This document shows positions 38,801 to 51,148 of a stretch of 64,000 nt of DNA, in pieces. Location: NCBI GenBank assembly GCA_904066235.2, contig CAJFCV020000002.1, positions 5,270,001 to 5,334,000 on the forward strand, given 5' to 3'. Positions within the stretch are counted from its first letter, which is position 1; each line of letters starts with the position of its first letter. Below the pieces are notes generated by a model that was given only the letters and a program-made list of their open reading frames with translations, had not been told where the DNA came from and did no database searches. Position numbers and translations under genes: made by a program. The stretch comes from Bursaphelenchus xylophilus (Eukaryota > Nematoda > Chromadorea > Rhabditida > Aphelenchoididae).

Positions 38801-40523
38801 ATGTCCAGCCATCCTTTCCCTGGTTTTGGCACCACTGCCGTTCATGGAGGTCATAAACCCGAGAAGTATGAAATGTTGCAGGTAGGAGGTCACTTTATTC
38901 AAATTTATCGCTAATTTTCCGAATTTTATCTCGCATTTCGACGAATTTTTATCAAAAATTTTGTTTTTTGGCCGATTCTCTCGTTTCCCTCCAAAATCTC
39001 GTGAAATGCTTGGTTTTTCAAGGAGAACCCGACAAAAATTATCAGTTTTCTGCAGATTGAAGGTGAATGTGAGAGTTCAACGACAAATAAAGGGTTTCCG
39101 AAACTACAAACTCTTCGTTTTATAGGTTGTTCCACCCATCTCTGTGTCCACTACCTACAAACAGGAGATTCCCGGAGAACCGAAGGTCTATGATTATGGA
39201 AGAGCCGGGAATCCGACCAGAGATTCATTGGAAAAGAACTTGGCCGCATTGGAGGAGGCCAAATATTGCCGAGTTTTTAGCAGTGGTTTGGCCGCAACTT
39301 CTGCCATCACAAACTTGTTGAAGGCCGGACAACACATTGTTTGCAACGATGATGGTTATGGAGGTCAGTTTTCTTATTTTCGCACGTCTTAAATCGAAAA
39401 ATTGTACTACACTTAAAATTTTTAGGTACCCAAAGATTTTTCCGCAAGGTTTCTGTTGAGAATCATGGACTTATCATCGATATGGTTGACTTAACGAATG
39501 TTGAAGCTCTAAAGGCCGCTTTGAAACCCGAGACCAAAATGGTTTGGTTCGAAACTCCGTCAAATCCCCTTCTGAAGATCGCTGATATCCAGTTGATCAC
39601 CAAAACTGTTCGTGAATACAATAAGGACATCCTGATCGTTGTTGATAACACCTTTATGACGCCATATTTCCAGGCAAGCACTTACTATTATATTATATTT
39701 GACAAACCTGTCTTGAAACGTATTGTTTTTGATGAACATGATCACCGACTTTACAGGTTCTACGTAGACAATTCATACAATATTCTGTTAGTGTATTTAT
39801 TTTGGTTTTAGCGCCCATTGCCTTTTGGAGTTGACATTGTTATCCATTCCTTGACCAAATACATCAATGGCCACACCGATGTCATCATGGGAGCGGCCCT
39901 CACGAACCGTGAAGACATCGAGAAACATCTCTTCTTCATGCAACTGGCTGTTGGCGCTATTCCCAGTCCTTTCGATTGTTTCTTGGTGAACCGTGGAATC
40001 AAGACCTTGCACTTGAGGATGAAAACTCATTTCGAGAATGGCCTCGCCATCGCCCAGTGGTTGGAGAAGGACAGTCGAGTAGAGAAAGTGCTCTACCCAG
40101 AACTGCCGTCCCATCCGCAATACAAGATTCACAAATCCCAGGCCAGGGGGATGAGCGGAATGCTATCTTTCTACATCAAAGGAGGACTCGAGGAAGCCAA
40201 AACCTTCTTGTCCAACCTTAAGGTGGGTTTTTTCTCAAGTTCTAAGAACCTTAGAGAAGTATTCTTTGATTGGAATATGAAATCAGAGTTAATTGAAACT
40301 TTTAATTACACTGCTTTAGTTGTTTACCCTGGCCGAATCTCTTGGTGGATACGAGAGTTTGGCCGAATTGCCAGCGGTCATGACCCATGCCAGTGTTCCG
40401 AAAGAGGAAAGAGACAAGATCGGCCTGTCAGATAACTTGGTTCGTCTCTCTGCGGGCGTCGAGGACAAGGAAGACCTTATCAACGATCTAGATCAGGCCC
40501 TCAAGGCTGCCCTAAAGATCTGA
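38801..40523 (+). CDS. cth: Cystathionine gamma-lyase
   Basis: Five exons, 38801-38881, 39126-39363, 39426-39673, 39812-40222 and 40320-40523, give 393 residues, a normal length for the family. The PLP-dependent Cys/Met-metabolism fold is clear: VVPPISVSTTYKQ, YDYGRAGNPTRDSLE, FSSGLAATSAI, WFETPSNPLL, VVDNTFMTPYFQ and the PLP lysine in HSLTKYINGHTDV (about residue 205). The C-terminus has SLGGYESLAELPAVMTHASVP and RLSAGVEDKEDL. The enzyme cleaves cystathionine to cysteine, 2-oxobutyrate and ammonia in the cytosol, and can release hydrogen sulphide. Nematodes have more than one copy, so the exact paralogue number is left open. Intron 3 uses a GC donor (CAG then GCAAGC), since no GT donor fits the phase. 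Confidence 0.93.
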
Positions 40524-40789
40524 TTTTAAGCGCAAATCACTTGTTATAACGGGCAATATCACTGTTCTAAACTAATAAACTCAGGTAATTAAGGCCGGTT
40601 GAATTTTTTGTCATCAAAAATATTGAACTTTTTTTAGATGTTGTGTCGCAAAAAATGTATTTATAATTTATTCGATTTGACTGTACAATAAAAACAAATC
40701 AACAAGACTCTGAGGAATAGACTTGATAAGCACCAAAAACGTAAAAATTTGTTATTATTTTGCGGAAATCTTGTACTGGATCACTGATT

Positions 40790-43700
40790 TCAAACGTAGC
40801 TTACATCGTTCCCGGTGAAAATAACGCCAACGTTCTGCAAACACACCCGTTCATCGTCGTTTTTCTGATTTGAAGTCCGTCGGCCCGTCGACGAGCGCTG
40901 TCTCCCTGAAGAATCTTCGTCCACGTCCTCATCCACATGGGGAAAATCATTGGAAATGGCCAGAGTAGAGCCACCGAAGTTGCGATTCAGATGGCTGGAA
41001 CCACTGGTACGGCTGTTACTCGAGTCCGTCGAGAGTTTGGGATTGTATTCGGGCATACAATACTGGTTCTAAACAAAATAAATTTATCATTTCTGTAATC
41101 AACATGTACGTTTAATTTAATGCTGTTCACCCACCTTTCTAATCTCCACTACCACTTCTCCGGACTTGAGTGTCTTCTGGGTCTGGTCCTCCGAGAACTT
41201 CCGGTCGTTATACGAATGCTTGTTAGTCAAGATGACCTTCCTGTCCGATTGTGGGGACACAAGGATGGACGTGGTGAAACTCCGCTGTTTCCCAAGTTTA
41301 TACTTGTCCCCCGCCGAGGTGTTGGCCAGTTGTCGGCCCGGTGGAAGATTTGCTGCAAAAGAAACAAATTGCGGCTATCCAGGTCCCCTCTTACCACCAT
41401 AATTGCCCCTGGGTACGGGATAACTGCTTTCGGGCAGGGACAACTCTTGGACGGAGCCTTGGACCTCGTCATCTATGTCATACTCATTCATGTCATCTTC
41501 ATCGTCCAAATTAAACTCGGGTTTGGTTTCTTTGGAGAGTTTGGCTTCGGTCTCGGGATCCGCCTGCTTGGGTTCTTCCACATCCGGATAGATTTCGAAG
41601 AACTTCTTCCAGTCCGCAGTCATATCCTCATCGAAAATGTCCTGAAACGTCATAATTTGGAGTGGAAAAAGTTGCATTCTGTCATGCAATCATTGAATCT
41701 AATCAACTTACGTATACATATTGGATGAGAAGTTCGACGACTTTGGTCTGCTGATGGGCATCATTGATGACACTTGTCTGGGCGCCGGTTCCCGTCGACG
41801 AAGAGGAAAAGGAGGTTGGAGTTGAGGGACCCGTATTCGAGGATTTGTTCCAGATTAGAGACGGGGAAATGACGGCTGCCAAGTTGGCCGGGGTCATAAG
41901 ATTCTCCAGCTCGAACCACGAGACGCGCCTCAAGTGCATCAGGAGGAACTTGAATGTGTCGTGGTTCTGCTGCGGCAAGCGTTCGCATAAACTTTTGAGG
42001 CTTTCTTTGGATTCTGTGATGTCATTCTGAACATGTTTGTCCCGTCACATTACTCTTTATGCGTCTTACCGTATCTACCTCCAGCCATTCTCTATACAAT
42101 TCATATGTCATCAGAGGTTCGGGCAGTTTCCTGAGGTACAATTTGACAACGGACGCGAGATTCATGGGATGGACCTCGCTGAGATCGACGTTCCCTTCTT
42201 CCCCGGCCTGCTCGAATTGCACACAAATTTGCTCGATCTTGCTTTTGACGCCGCATGTCCGATATAATCCCTGAAAGACGGATCGTGGACTTCGGAATAT
42301 CGTTTGAGACACATCAAATGGGATTACGGGTTTTCCACTTTTAGGTAAAAAATGGGCTCTTACGGCCTGTCGGATTGACATCAATCTTCCGGGCCTACGG
42401 TCACCAAGCCCTACTTACTTTACAATTCATGCCTCGTTTCTGGAGTTCATCGATGCACTTCTCCAGAATTATGGGCACTTGACGGCGCTGGGCCTGTAAG
42501 TGGCCGATCAATGGCACTCCAAAGATGCTCATCCGTCGACTGCCCGCTGTTTCGGCCGTCAGCCGATGGGCCGTTGGGCCGCAGACCACGCTCAACAAGG
42601 GCAGACATTTCTTGTGCCATACGATGCCGCATATCGTGCATTTGACGGCGTCGAAGATGACGAGATGTTCACAGTGAGCACAGCGTGTGACCTGCCGTGT
42701 TCGCTGAAGTTGATGTGATTTGGCAGCTTCGGATTGATCAACATTAGTCAGGGATTGGTCGAAAATACGGGCTGAAAAAAAGGAGTTGTATAAAAAAACA
42801 TTCAAAAACAGTTCTTAATGCTAACTATTGTACAAATGCCAAAGAGAAGCCACCTATACAGCATAAACTTACTCATACTTTTCTTTTGTCGGCGATGCGA
42901 AGTCTCCGCGATGTAATCGATATGTTCGTCGGCATTAAGGGCATTGCGTCGTCGAGCCGTCGTTGGAGCCGATTCGCCGGAACTTGTGGCCATTGACAGA
43001 GAACTGTTCCCAAAGTCCTCATCCGCCTTCTCACCCGCAGTTGATGTGGAGCCCCGTAAAAGCGACGCTGAAGAGATCGAACGGCCCGGCAAGCTTTGCA
43101 AGAAGGACATGTACTCGCTACCGGGCGAGTTCTCTCGAATGGCATGAGCCAAACGATTGTACTCCTGCGGCAAGAGCGTCCAGAGATCAGCAAAGGCCTT
43201 AAAGAAGATGGATTCTTACGTGATTTCACACAATACACACTCACCTTGACGTAATGGGAAGCACAGGCAGTGGTGGTCAAGTCACAATGCCGTATCAAGT
43301 CGCAGAGTTCGTCGATTGTTATCAACTGGAAAGAGTATAATAATATAAGAATAAACTGCGGAAAGTGGAATGAAAGAATCTCCACGGTGTCTATGGAATT
43401 GGTCCATATTTTAGAGGCTTTATAAAATCATATAAAACGTCATCCCAACGGCTGTCCTGAGACAATGGGGTCAAAAAAAATAATGGCAAGGTAAGTGGCA
43501 TCAGAATGCCCATCCAATGGCACATTCCTTCCCGGCGAACAAGTGGAAGGTTTTCGGCTAAACTATATAAGAAGAGCCGCCCGCCCGGAACAGAAGAGAC
43601 CAAGTTTGGCGGTGGTCAGAAAATTGAATTTCGCACGACGGCTGCTAAGTTGAAGAGGAAGACCTCAAAAAGTCATGATGGGCCGGAGATGAAGCTCAGA

Positions 43701-46700
43701 ATAGGGGCGAGAAGGACGTGTTAAAAGAGGTCACACCGCCACCGAATTCCTCTTTGTTGAACAGGAAGTACACCGGAAAGACGCCTCTTTATCAGAAGAG
43801 CGGGCGCGGCCGAAAGCTGGTGGCTCGGGGCCGCCCCGATCAACCAGCCGGCATGAAACACTTATGGGGCGATGGTAGAACTCTGTTACCCAAGCGCTCT
43901 ATCTGTCATCCCAAGGGTTAGTTTTTACTGCTTAGCATGCTTTCCAGTCGTCTTCATCGGCCCTCTCTTCGTGTTCCGGAGAGGCGCGAAGCGTTCGTAA
44001 AATTGGCAGCGCCGCCTCAAGAAAAAGAAAGAATATGCAGAATATAAAAAACAGCGTCCTGGAAATAGGAGAACGTCAAGACGAAAAAGGAGACCACCAA
44101 GAATAAAGAAGCAGGGGAAGAGGCGAAAAAAGAAGATTAACAACAAGCCCAAGCCGAACATGATGAGAAGGCCGTAGAGATGGACGGAGGGAGTGTGCGG
44201 CAACCGACGCCGAAGGGCATTACCCGCCAAAAAAAGACGGTAGCGCACGGTCATGCTGTCAAACTTAACTGCGCCATATGTGGCCAAATTATCTGTCCAC
44301 GATGACATGACGTTTCCGTCCCCCAAATTCCTTAATGTAAAGAGAATGGAGTACATGACAGGCAATCTCCATAATTCAGAGGGTAAAAGTGGTACGGCGG
44401 ATAAACCCCTTGTTTGTTTTGTCGCAATTCATTCAGAACGAATGCATGAATAATTAAATTCCTTGTTATAAAACCCCACCAAAACGGAAAAGTTCCAAGG
44501 GAACGTTATTCTTTTTGGTCGTCCGCCGTTCCTCCAGCACGTAAAAGCTGCCAGAAAAAGAGCCAGAGGGCATGGGGAGAAAGAATAAATACGGTTTGGG
44601 GCCACAAATTAGCCCTCTACACGCAATTAAAGGCCTTGCCGATTGGTGTGAAACAGTGCATGAAATAAGCAATAGAACTGACCCGAGAGTAAATTCCCGC
44701 GAGAATTCTATATGTTATGATAGGAACATGCGCGGCCAAGTCGGGCGCCCATAAAGGTCGGAAAAGAATGTCATTACCGCGCGCCTTTATGGGCACGTGT
44801 ACGGCCACAAACAAATACAAGCAATGGCATCATTCAGTGTGGCTGAGTGGGGACGAAGAGGGTCGGGTATGATATTTATTAGACCCTGTCCCCTCTCATT
44901 TGCTCAGCAGATTATCCCCTCTCGAGGAATATAAATTTATGATTGGTACTTACCCTCAACTCTTGAACGGCTCGTCTCCGCTCTTCCTGCTCCCTCTCCA
45001 ACTTCCAGACCTCGTTTTCCGCCTCGGTTTTCTGGAAAATTAAATAATAGTGATTTAATTAAGAGATGACCAAATAAATAACAGCCCCCCACTTACCCGA
45101 TTCAAGGCGGTTTCCTCGTTCCGTCGCCGTTTCTCGATTTCCTTCTTCTGTCGATTAACATCGATCACTGGTCGACTGGGCACCGATTGGACTTGGCGGA
45201 TCATGTGGTCTCGAGCCTTCATGTAGCCACCTTCTTTCAGATTCAGATTCTGGCGAGCTCGACGCAACTCATCTTCGCATTGCTCCTGAAATGTTGTTGT
45301 TAAGAAGTGTGTATAACAGGATCTCCCAAAAAATGAAATGAATGTCCGTGTACAGGATGTTTAGTTTGAAGATGTTGTAATAGTCATGGCCATCTGCTAC
45401 CCTATTTAAATCCCTACCAATTGCTTTTTCTGTTTGGTCCATTCGTTCTTGAGCTTCCGTCTTTTATGATCGTGATCTTTTTGGCGGTTCTCGAGAGTCT
45501 AAAATCTCTGTTACGCAATCAAACGGTCAAATTACCGCAATGAACCGCTGGTTCAGAACATTGACCAGATGTTCTGTCCTTGACGTCATGTCGATCTGAC
45601 TCTCCATCAAGTCGTCAAAGACCCGGACCAACGGCAACGGGTTGTTATTCGCGTCCGCGTACAGCATATTCTTTGTTTGCTCAGCCAATTTGGCCACATT
45701 CCGTGCATGCTCGTGCTCCATGACGAGGCGAGATCGGACGAATTGCAGGAGATGGGTGGCGTACTTGGACCAGGCCTTGCATCGCTCGAACGCCATCTCG
45801 AGCCCATTATCCTGGCGGACCAGCAGCTCTCGCATAACATGAGAATCGGAATCTGGAAAGGGATTCTTGAAAACAGCGGCCCAACACCTTCCTAATAACT
45901 CCCTAATGTCAGTGGTTTCTCGGGCACTTGCCGGTTCTCACGCTATCGGGGCGCAACTACCTGTGGAGGTTTCGTGGCCTCAACTTAACAAGTCCCGACG
46001 GAATAGAAACTCGAACAATACCCACGTGGAATGAGGCCGTAAATGTCGAGCAGCGCGGGGACCGTGTCGAAGCCATGGTGGCGATGGCGGATCAGGCGCT
46101 TGACGCGGCCCGGCGTGGATCGTGTCGAGCCCCAACGACGGCCCCAGCCGTCCACAGCAGCGGACTCCATCTCTGACTCTCGCGTTGCCTCAGCGGCCGC
46201 ACATGGTCTGTTTGCGGAGAATCAGAAAGCGAGTGGGATGGACTGTCTATTTTTGCAATAAGGCAAGCCAGTGATGGGAGATTGCGCTACTACCCGCTTC
46301 CTCTGATCGGTTTCATCGCCTATTAGCTCGAAATCCCAACTTCTGTTCTTTCTCCCCCGCGGAAAGAATCGAATTCGAGAGAAAAAATGGCTTTCGCACA
46401 CAATCAAGGAATGGAGTTGACTTCTCTTTACTGCTTACCTGCTGAAGCGCCGCCGGTCACTGAAACCCGGGTCTGGTGATTGGAATGCCGTCGGAGGATC
46501 TTATTCTTCTTGGGCGCTTCCGATCCCATACAATCCGGACTTCGGAAGTTGCGTTCACTCAACGCCGGCGACTTGAAAGGTGTCTTCTGCAAAGTGGGGA
46601 TAGGAAAGCAACTCTAATGGACTAAATTCGGCTAATCCCCTCAAACCTGGTTCGCCCCTTACCTTGCTGATTCGCCTGTCCAACGTGACCGCGTTCATTC

Positions 46701-48296
46701 CGCGGACCAGACGCGGGCCCGGCGACTGTGAGGAGCGACAGCTTCTGAAAAGATTCGAGTGGACTTCGGAATGTCATAAGAACGCACAAAAACGGATCCC
46801 CTGACCTACTCAGAATTACTTAGCGTGTTCGGCTGGTCTAAAAGCTCCTCGTCGTCCGGATCAACCACCACTCTAAACGTTTTATCATTGTCAGCGAGCT
46901 GGAAATCACTCGATCCGGACTCCTCGGAGACCAGCGACAGACAAGAATTACTCGAACTCGAGGTCTTCGAGTTGATCAACGTGTCCGAACTCAGCGAGGA
47001 CAACTCGATGGTGGACTTCATGGTCTTGAGGAGGATCATGTCGAAGCGCGACAACGACTTCCTGCCGAGATCTAGCGACTTTCCGTTCTGATTCACATCC
47101 GTCTGATGGCAAGGCGGACTGGAGGGACGGGCCAGGAAAATATTCTCCAACAGTGGCTGCCCATTCACAGCCATCGGGGCCTGAATCGCGAAGATGAGAA
47201 AAAAGCGGAAAAAGCGGGGAAATTGACAAAAACGCGCCGCCGATAAGAACCCAAATTTGCTTAGCTCATGTTAAAAAGACCAAAAAAAGTTTGCTGTTTT
47301 TTGCGGAATAAACCCCCAGAATGCACATTCGGAATGGCTCTCTGGTGATAAGCCCTGAGGGAGAAACGACGTCCCGAGGTTATGAGCCAGCCGAACCGCT
47401 CTTCATCCACGCTCCCCCCGCGAAAACGATTATTCATTCATGGCCCGAACATGACCTACACGGATAGTCGGAGCGTGCTCCCCACTGCAGCCTCCAGCTT
47501 CTCGATGCACTGCAACGTGCGGCCATAGTCGTTGGGTGAGTTGTCAAAGTTGATTTCTGAAAGTTGTGATAAGGATGACGTCATCGGCGAGAGAAGGAAA
47601 TCGTAATCGTATTAGAATATCAGAAAAGGACAAATGTCACTAACCTTTAATCGAATGTACTAGCTGACTAGCCGGGATCAGGACCTGCGATGTTTTGAAG
47701 ATCGGATATCGGACCAGCAAGTCACGGACCGATTGCGAGACCAGCGACAAGGCTGCGTGGACTTGGACACATTTACTCTCTCCATCTGGAAATAAAAGGA
47801 AGTTGATGAGTCACTGATAATTTTAATTGTTCGACGTCATTCCGGTTGTTTTATGAGGGAACGACGCCTGTTTACAAGTCACTAAATACCCATTAAATTT
47901 GATGACTTTTTACACCTTTGGGCCGGGTAATGACGCCTTTAAGGGAAATCAATTCTCGAGGCAAAAGAGATTGTTCTCAGCGGTTGATAAGGTAATTGTC
48001 TTTCGGTATTGGCTGCTAGGAGACTACCGGGGTGGTAAATAAAAAAAGGATGGCGTCAGAACGGAATGCTGATTTCTTTTTAAGACTTAATTTTTGCTTA
48101 CCTGGGACATACGAATTTGGATTTAAAGAGTTCTTCAGGTTGTTTATGTGATCCGCAAACAGTTCGATGTCATTAACAAGAGAATCAGGCAACTAAAATA
48201 CCAATCTTTCATCACAAAACTTCTAGAAATTAAACCCACCGCATCATCAATATCAGGATCAATCCCCAGATCAATACTGGAGCAACTGGATGACAT
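40790..48296 (-). CDS. spv-1: F-BAR, C1 and RhoGAP domain protein (SPV-1 / ARHGAP29-45-like)
   Basis: Seventeen exons: 48296-48240, 48192-48102, 47785-47645, 47556-47462, 47180-46810, 46744-46663, 46586-46439, 46172-46026, 45852-45536, 45498-45418, 45285-45097, 45031-44954, 43325-43245, 43197-42873, 42771-42419, 42270-42070, 42026-41712, 41641-41395, 41352-41135 and 41068-40790 (20 segments listed, several very short) close to about 1271 residues. F-BAR helices run from DNGLEMAFERCKAWSKYATH (near 391) through EEQKK/REQEERR-type coiled segments. The C1 zinc finger begins HQLQRTRQVTRCAHC near residue 755. RhoGAP carries the arginine finger in GLYRTCG (about 856), PLMTYELYREW and LMTPANLAAVISPSL. 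In C. elegans SPV-1 senses membrane curvature and lowers RHO-1 activity in the spermatheca. The weakest joins are the GTGTAG donor at 47461 and the purine-rich acceptor before 46172, so the N-terminal third is less sure. Confidence 0.85.
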
Positions 48297-49387
48297 TCTT
48301 ATCTCTAAACAAATAAATTATTCGCTCAGATCGCATGCTTAATAAGTCTTATGATAGAGGCAAAGTCATCGGACCGCCTATGTTATGACACATGCCTCTT
48401 CTGCCCGACATTATCATAAGAAATCAGAAATTGGGAATTTCGTGTAAATTGCAATGGGCCCGTGTTAATTGTTTTTCTGGGCCACTCCTATATAGTCGAT
48501 AAGCCCATTGTGGTCGAGAATATGAAGAAAAGATACCAACTTATTTTCGCTCAAAAAATCCAAAACAGGGAATTACAAAAATGAAATAAATTTTGAGGGA
48601 TTAGAATAATATTGTGACGAGCTTTACAAGGTTTGCTGACGTGTTAAACTTGTCATAAATACACGGGTTTTGGAGACAAAGCCGGATTAACTGACACCCA
48701 GATTCCAGAGTTTCCTCATCCCACAAACCGTAATATCCGAAATTAAACTCTCCAGACGACCACATAAAACGGGGAAAAAACAAAATCCACTAACAAAATT
48801 TTAATTTCCTTGTGTACACAACAATGCATAACCCCCAAATTTTATTACAAACATTCCGCCGAGTAAATGCCTGAGTAAATTTGGACACCAATCGAGTTTG
48901 GGCGTGCTAAACTCGTTAGGCCCTGAGGGGAATTGCGTGTTCTGGTGGGTTACAGCTCAAATTAGGCTAGAACTTTTGCAGGGATGCGCCTCAAAGACAA
49001 CAACCCATCAATTTTCGAAGGGAAGAACGAAATAAATGACCAGACCCTCAGGGCAGGAGACCAGTTGCCAGGAAGAGGTGGTCAGTCTCCGGGTTTAAAA
49101 GATTTGATTTGTTTATCGGCCGCTTTTTCTTACACTCGGCCGCCTCTCAAATCGGGCACAGCGTAGTAAAATCGAATCAGATAACGCCTGTTCGCCTTCC
49201 CCAATATCGTCTGCTGTTTTAGTGCGCGACAAATCCAATTAAATCCAATTACAGAACACGCCGGCGGAAGGGATCTTGTCTTCATTGATTAAGCGCCCTC
49301 AGATTACACAGATTCCCGATAGGCATCGACCATTTATTCGACCAAAAAGAGAAAAGCAAAACAATCGACTGATGAGAAACGAGGTAT
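48297..49387. other. Intergenic region, no gene seen
   Basis: About 1.1 kb upstream of the spv-1-like gene. Short frames only, none with splice or domain support. Confidence 0.5.
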
Positions 49388-49787
49388 TTATTGAAGAGAA
49401 TTCCGGAGTTGATGCCGCAGAAAACTGTCCGCTTTTTCTGAAATTTAAAGATTGAGAAGATACGATCAGTAAAACAAGCATAACATTTGTTAAATATTGA
49501 TTTAGTGCTTTCTCACCTTTATTAATGAGACTGGGATCAAATCGCCGGTCAAGAAAACTCTTGAAGACCTCGGCCAATTTAAAAAGCGCATAGTCTGGCC
49601 TCAGGGCGAGCAAATGATTGTGCACTTTGTGAGAGGGTTCGAAGATGATCTGAGGTTCTTCCGATGGCACTTCGAGGCTGATCAACTTCTGCGGACTTCG
49701 AGGTAAGGGAATGTTTCGGTAGAATCTGCCGTCGACGACTATACATACCGTCAGGAAGAGGATACAAATCTGGAGAAGCGAGGCCAT
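49388..49787 (-). CDS. Small secreted protein (106 residues), family not recognised
   Basis: Two exons, 49787-49517 and 49437-49388, join in phase. The N-terminus (ASLLQICILFLTVCIVVDG) is a clear signal peptide. The mature ~85 residues contain no cysteine. They comprise a proline-rich start (IPLPRSPQK) and then a likely amphipathic helical C-terminal half (ALFKLAEVFKSFLDRRF to EKADSFLRHQLRNSLQ). There are single Lys/Arg sites and one RR pair, so a peptide-hormone precursor is possible, but there is no amidation glycine-dibasic motif. The stop codon is part of AATAAA. It lies between the spv-1-like gene and thoc-1, both minus. Confidence 0.68.
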
Positions 49788-51148
49788 TTCTAAAAAAACA
49801 CACCTCAATAAATATATACAGAACATAATATATTTGCACAGTACGCAGTAAGTGTCAAGTCAAAGTACCGATATATGTCGAAAATGCCGTACTATGAAAA
49901 CGAGACCGCGATAACGGTAAATCCGAGTGGACTAAACCCGAGAATAATCCCGCTTATATAGTCAGTTCGAGTCTAAGCCCTGAGGGGATTGTTTCAAGCG
50001 AGTAATGTAACTTTGCAGATTAAGCCGGGATTAGACTCTGGGAACGTCAGTAGATCCCCATTCAACCAGTGTCATGTCCTAAGTTTGGAAGAGAAATCTA
50101 AGTCATCGTTTTCCAGAAATAATAATCCAAGCGAGAGATAAGTTCCGAAAAAAGTCTGTGACTTTATATAACAATTGGGGAGGGGCCACGATTGATGCCT
50201 GCAAAAATAATTTTGAGTCTATTTATTTTGGGCCCCAATTAAAGAGAGATGTAGGAAGTCCGATTAATTGCGGAGAAATTGTAAAATTTGGCGGAAATAA
50301 CGCGTATATATAATATGCGCGGTGATATCCTCAAAATCTCGGAGTAATTGGGGATTGACATTAGCGGGGCTAAGTTGAGTTAAGCCGGGTTTATCCCCCT
50401 TCAAAGATAGTAACATAAATGGATAAAAGGACATACGAAACGAACCCCAGATTACATCCTGTGAAACAAATACCCCTTTTTCAGGCCATCATTTTTTTCT
50501 TATTTATTTTCGAACAAATGACGACACTTGTAAATGACTTACTTTTTGAACAGCAATTTTTGCCTCTCCAAAACAGTTTATTTTGAAGATTTCTGATTAA
50601 AATCCGCCCTCCGGCCAGTTAATTCGATTGTCCCGTTCCGTATGTCTGTAGGAACATTCGGAAAGTAACTCGATTCACGGTGGTTTCACACGACCAGATG
50701 CAATTACCGAGGCTGAATTGGGAATGAATTTATCTACCAAAGTTGGTGGAATAACCAGTGCTGAATTGCTTGATTATTCTGAGCAGTAGTCTTAGAAGTT
50801 TTCCTAAACAGCCGGACCAGTAGGCCGCCCAAACATGGGTGTTACAACTAATTTGACACATTCAGGATGACCTGAATGTGTCAAAGAGGCTAGATCTTAT
50901 TGGATTAAATTCATTGAGTTAGGTAAAAGATTAAAGGATAAAAAGATCATTGTTTAGGGATTATGTGGATGAACAGTTAGCTGTGTAATAAGATCGATTG
51001 TCATGAGTGTGTCAAGACTTAAGGGGGATAAAACCGAGCCCACCGATATTAATCTTTAAGTCATCCAAGTCTCATTACATCTAAAGTAATACCTAAAAAG
51101 AAAAAAATGTTACGTAATCTCCACATTTATTACAACTACTTATTAACT
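49788..51148. other. Intergenic region, no gene seen
   Basis: About 1.4 kb between the small secreted protein and thoc-1. Near 50860-50884 ACACATTCAGGATGACCTGAATGTGTC forms a short perfect-looking palindrome. No gene is seen. Confidence 0.5.
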
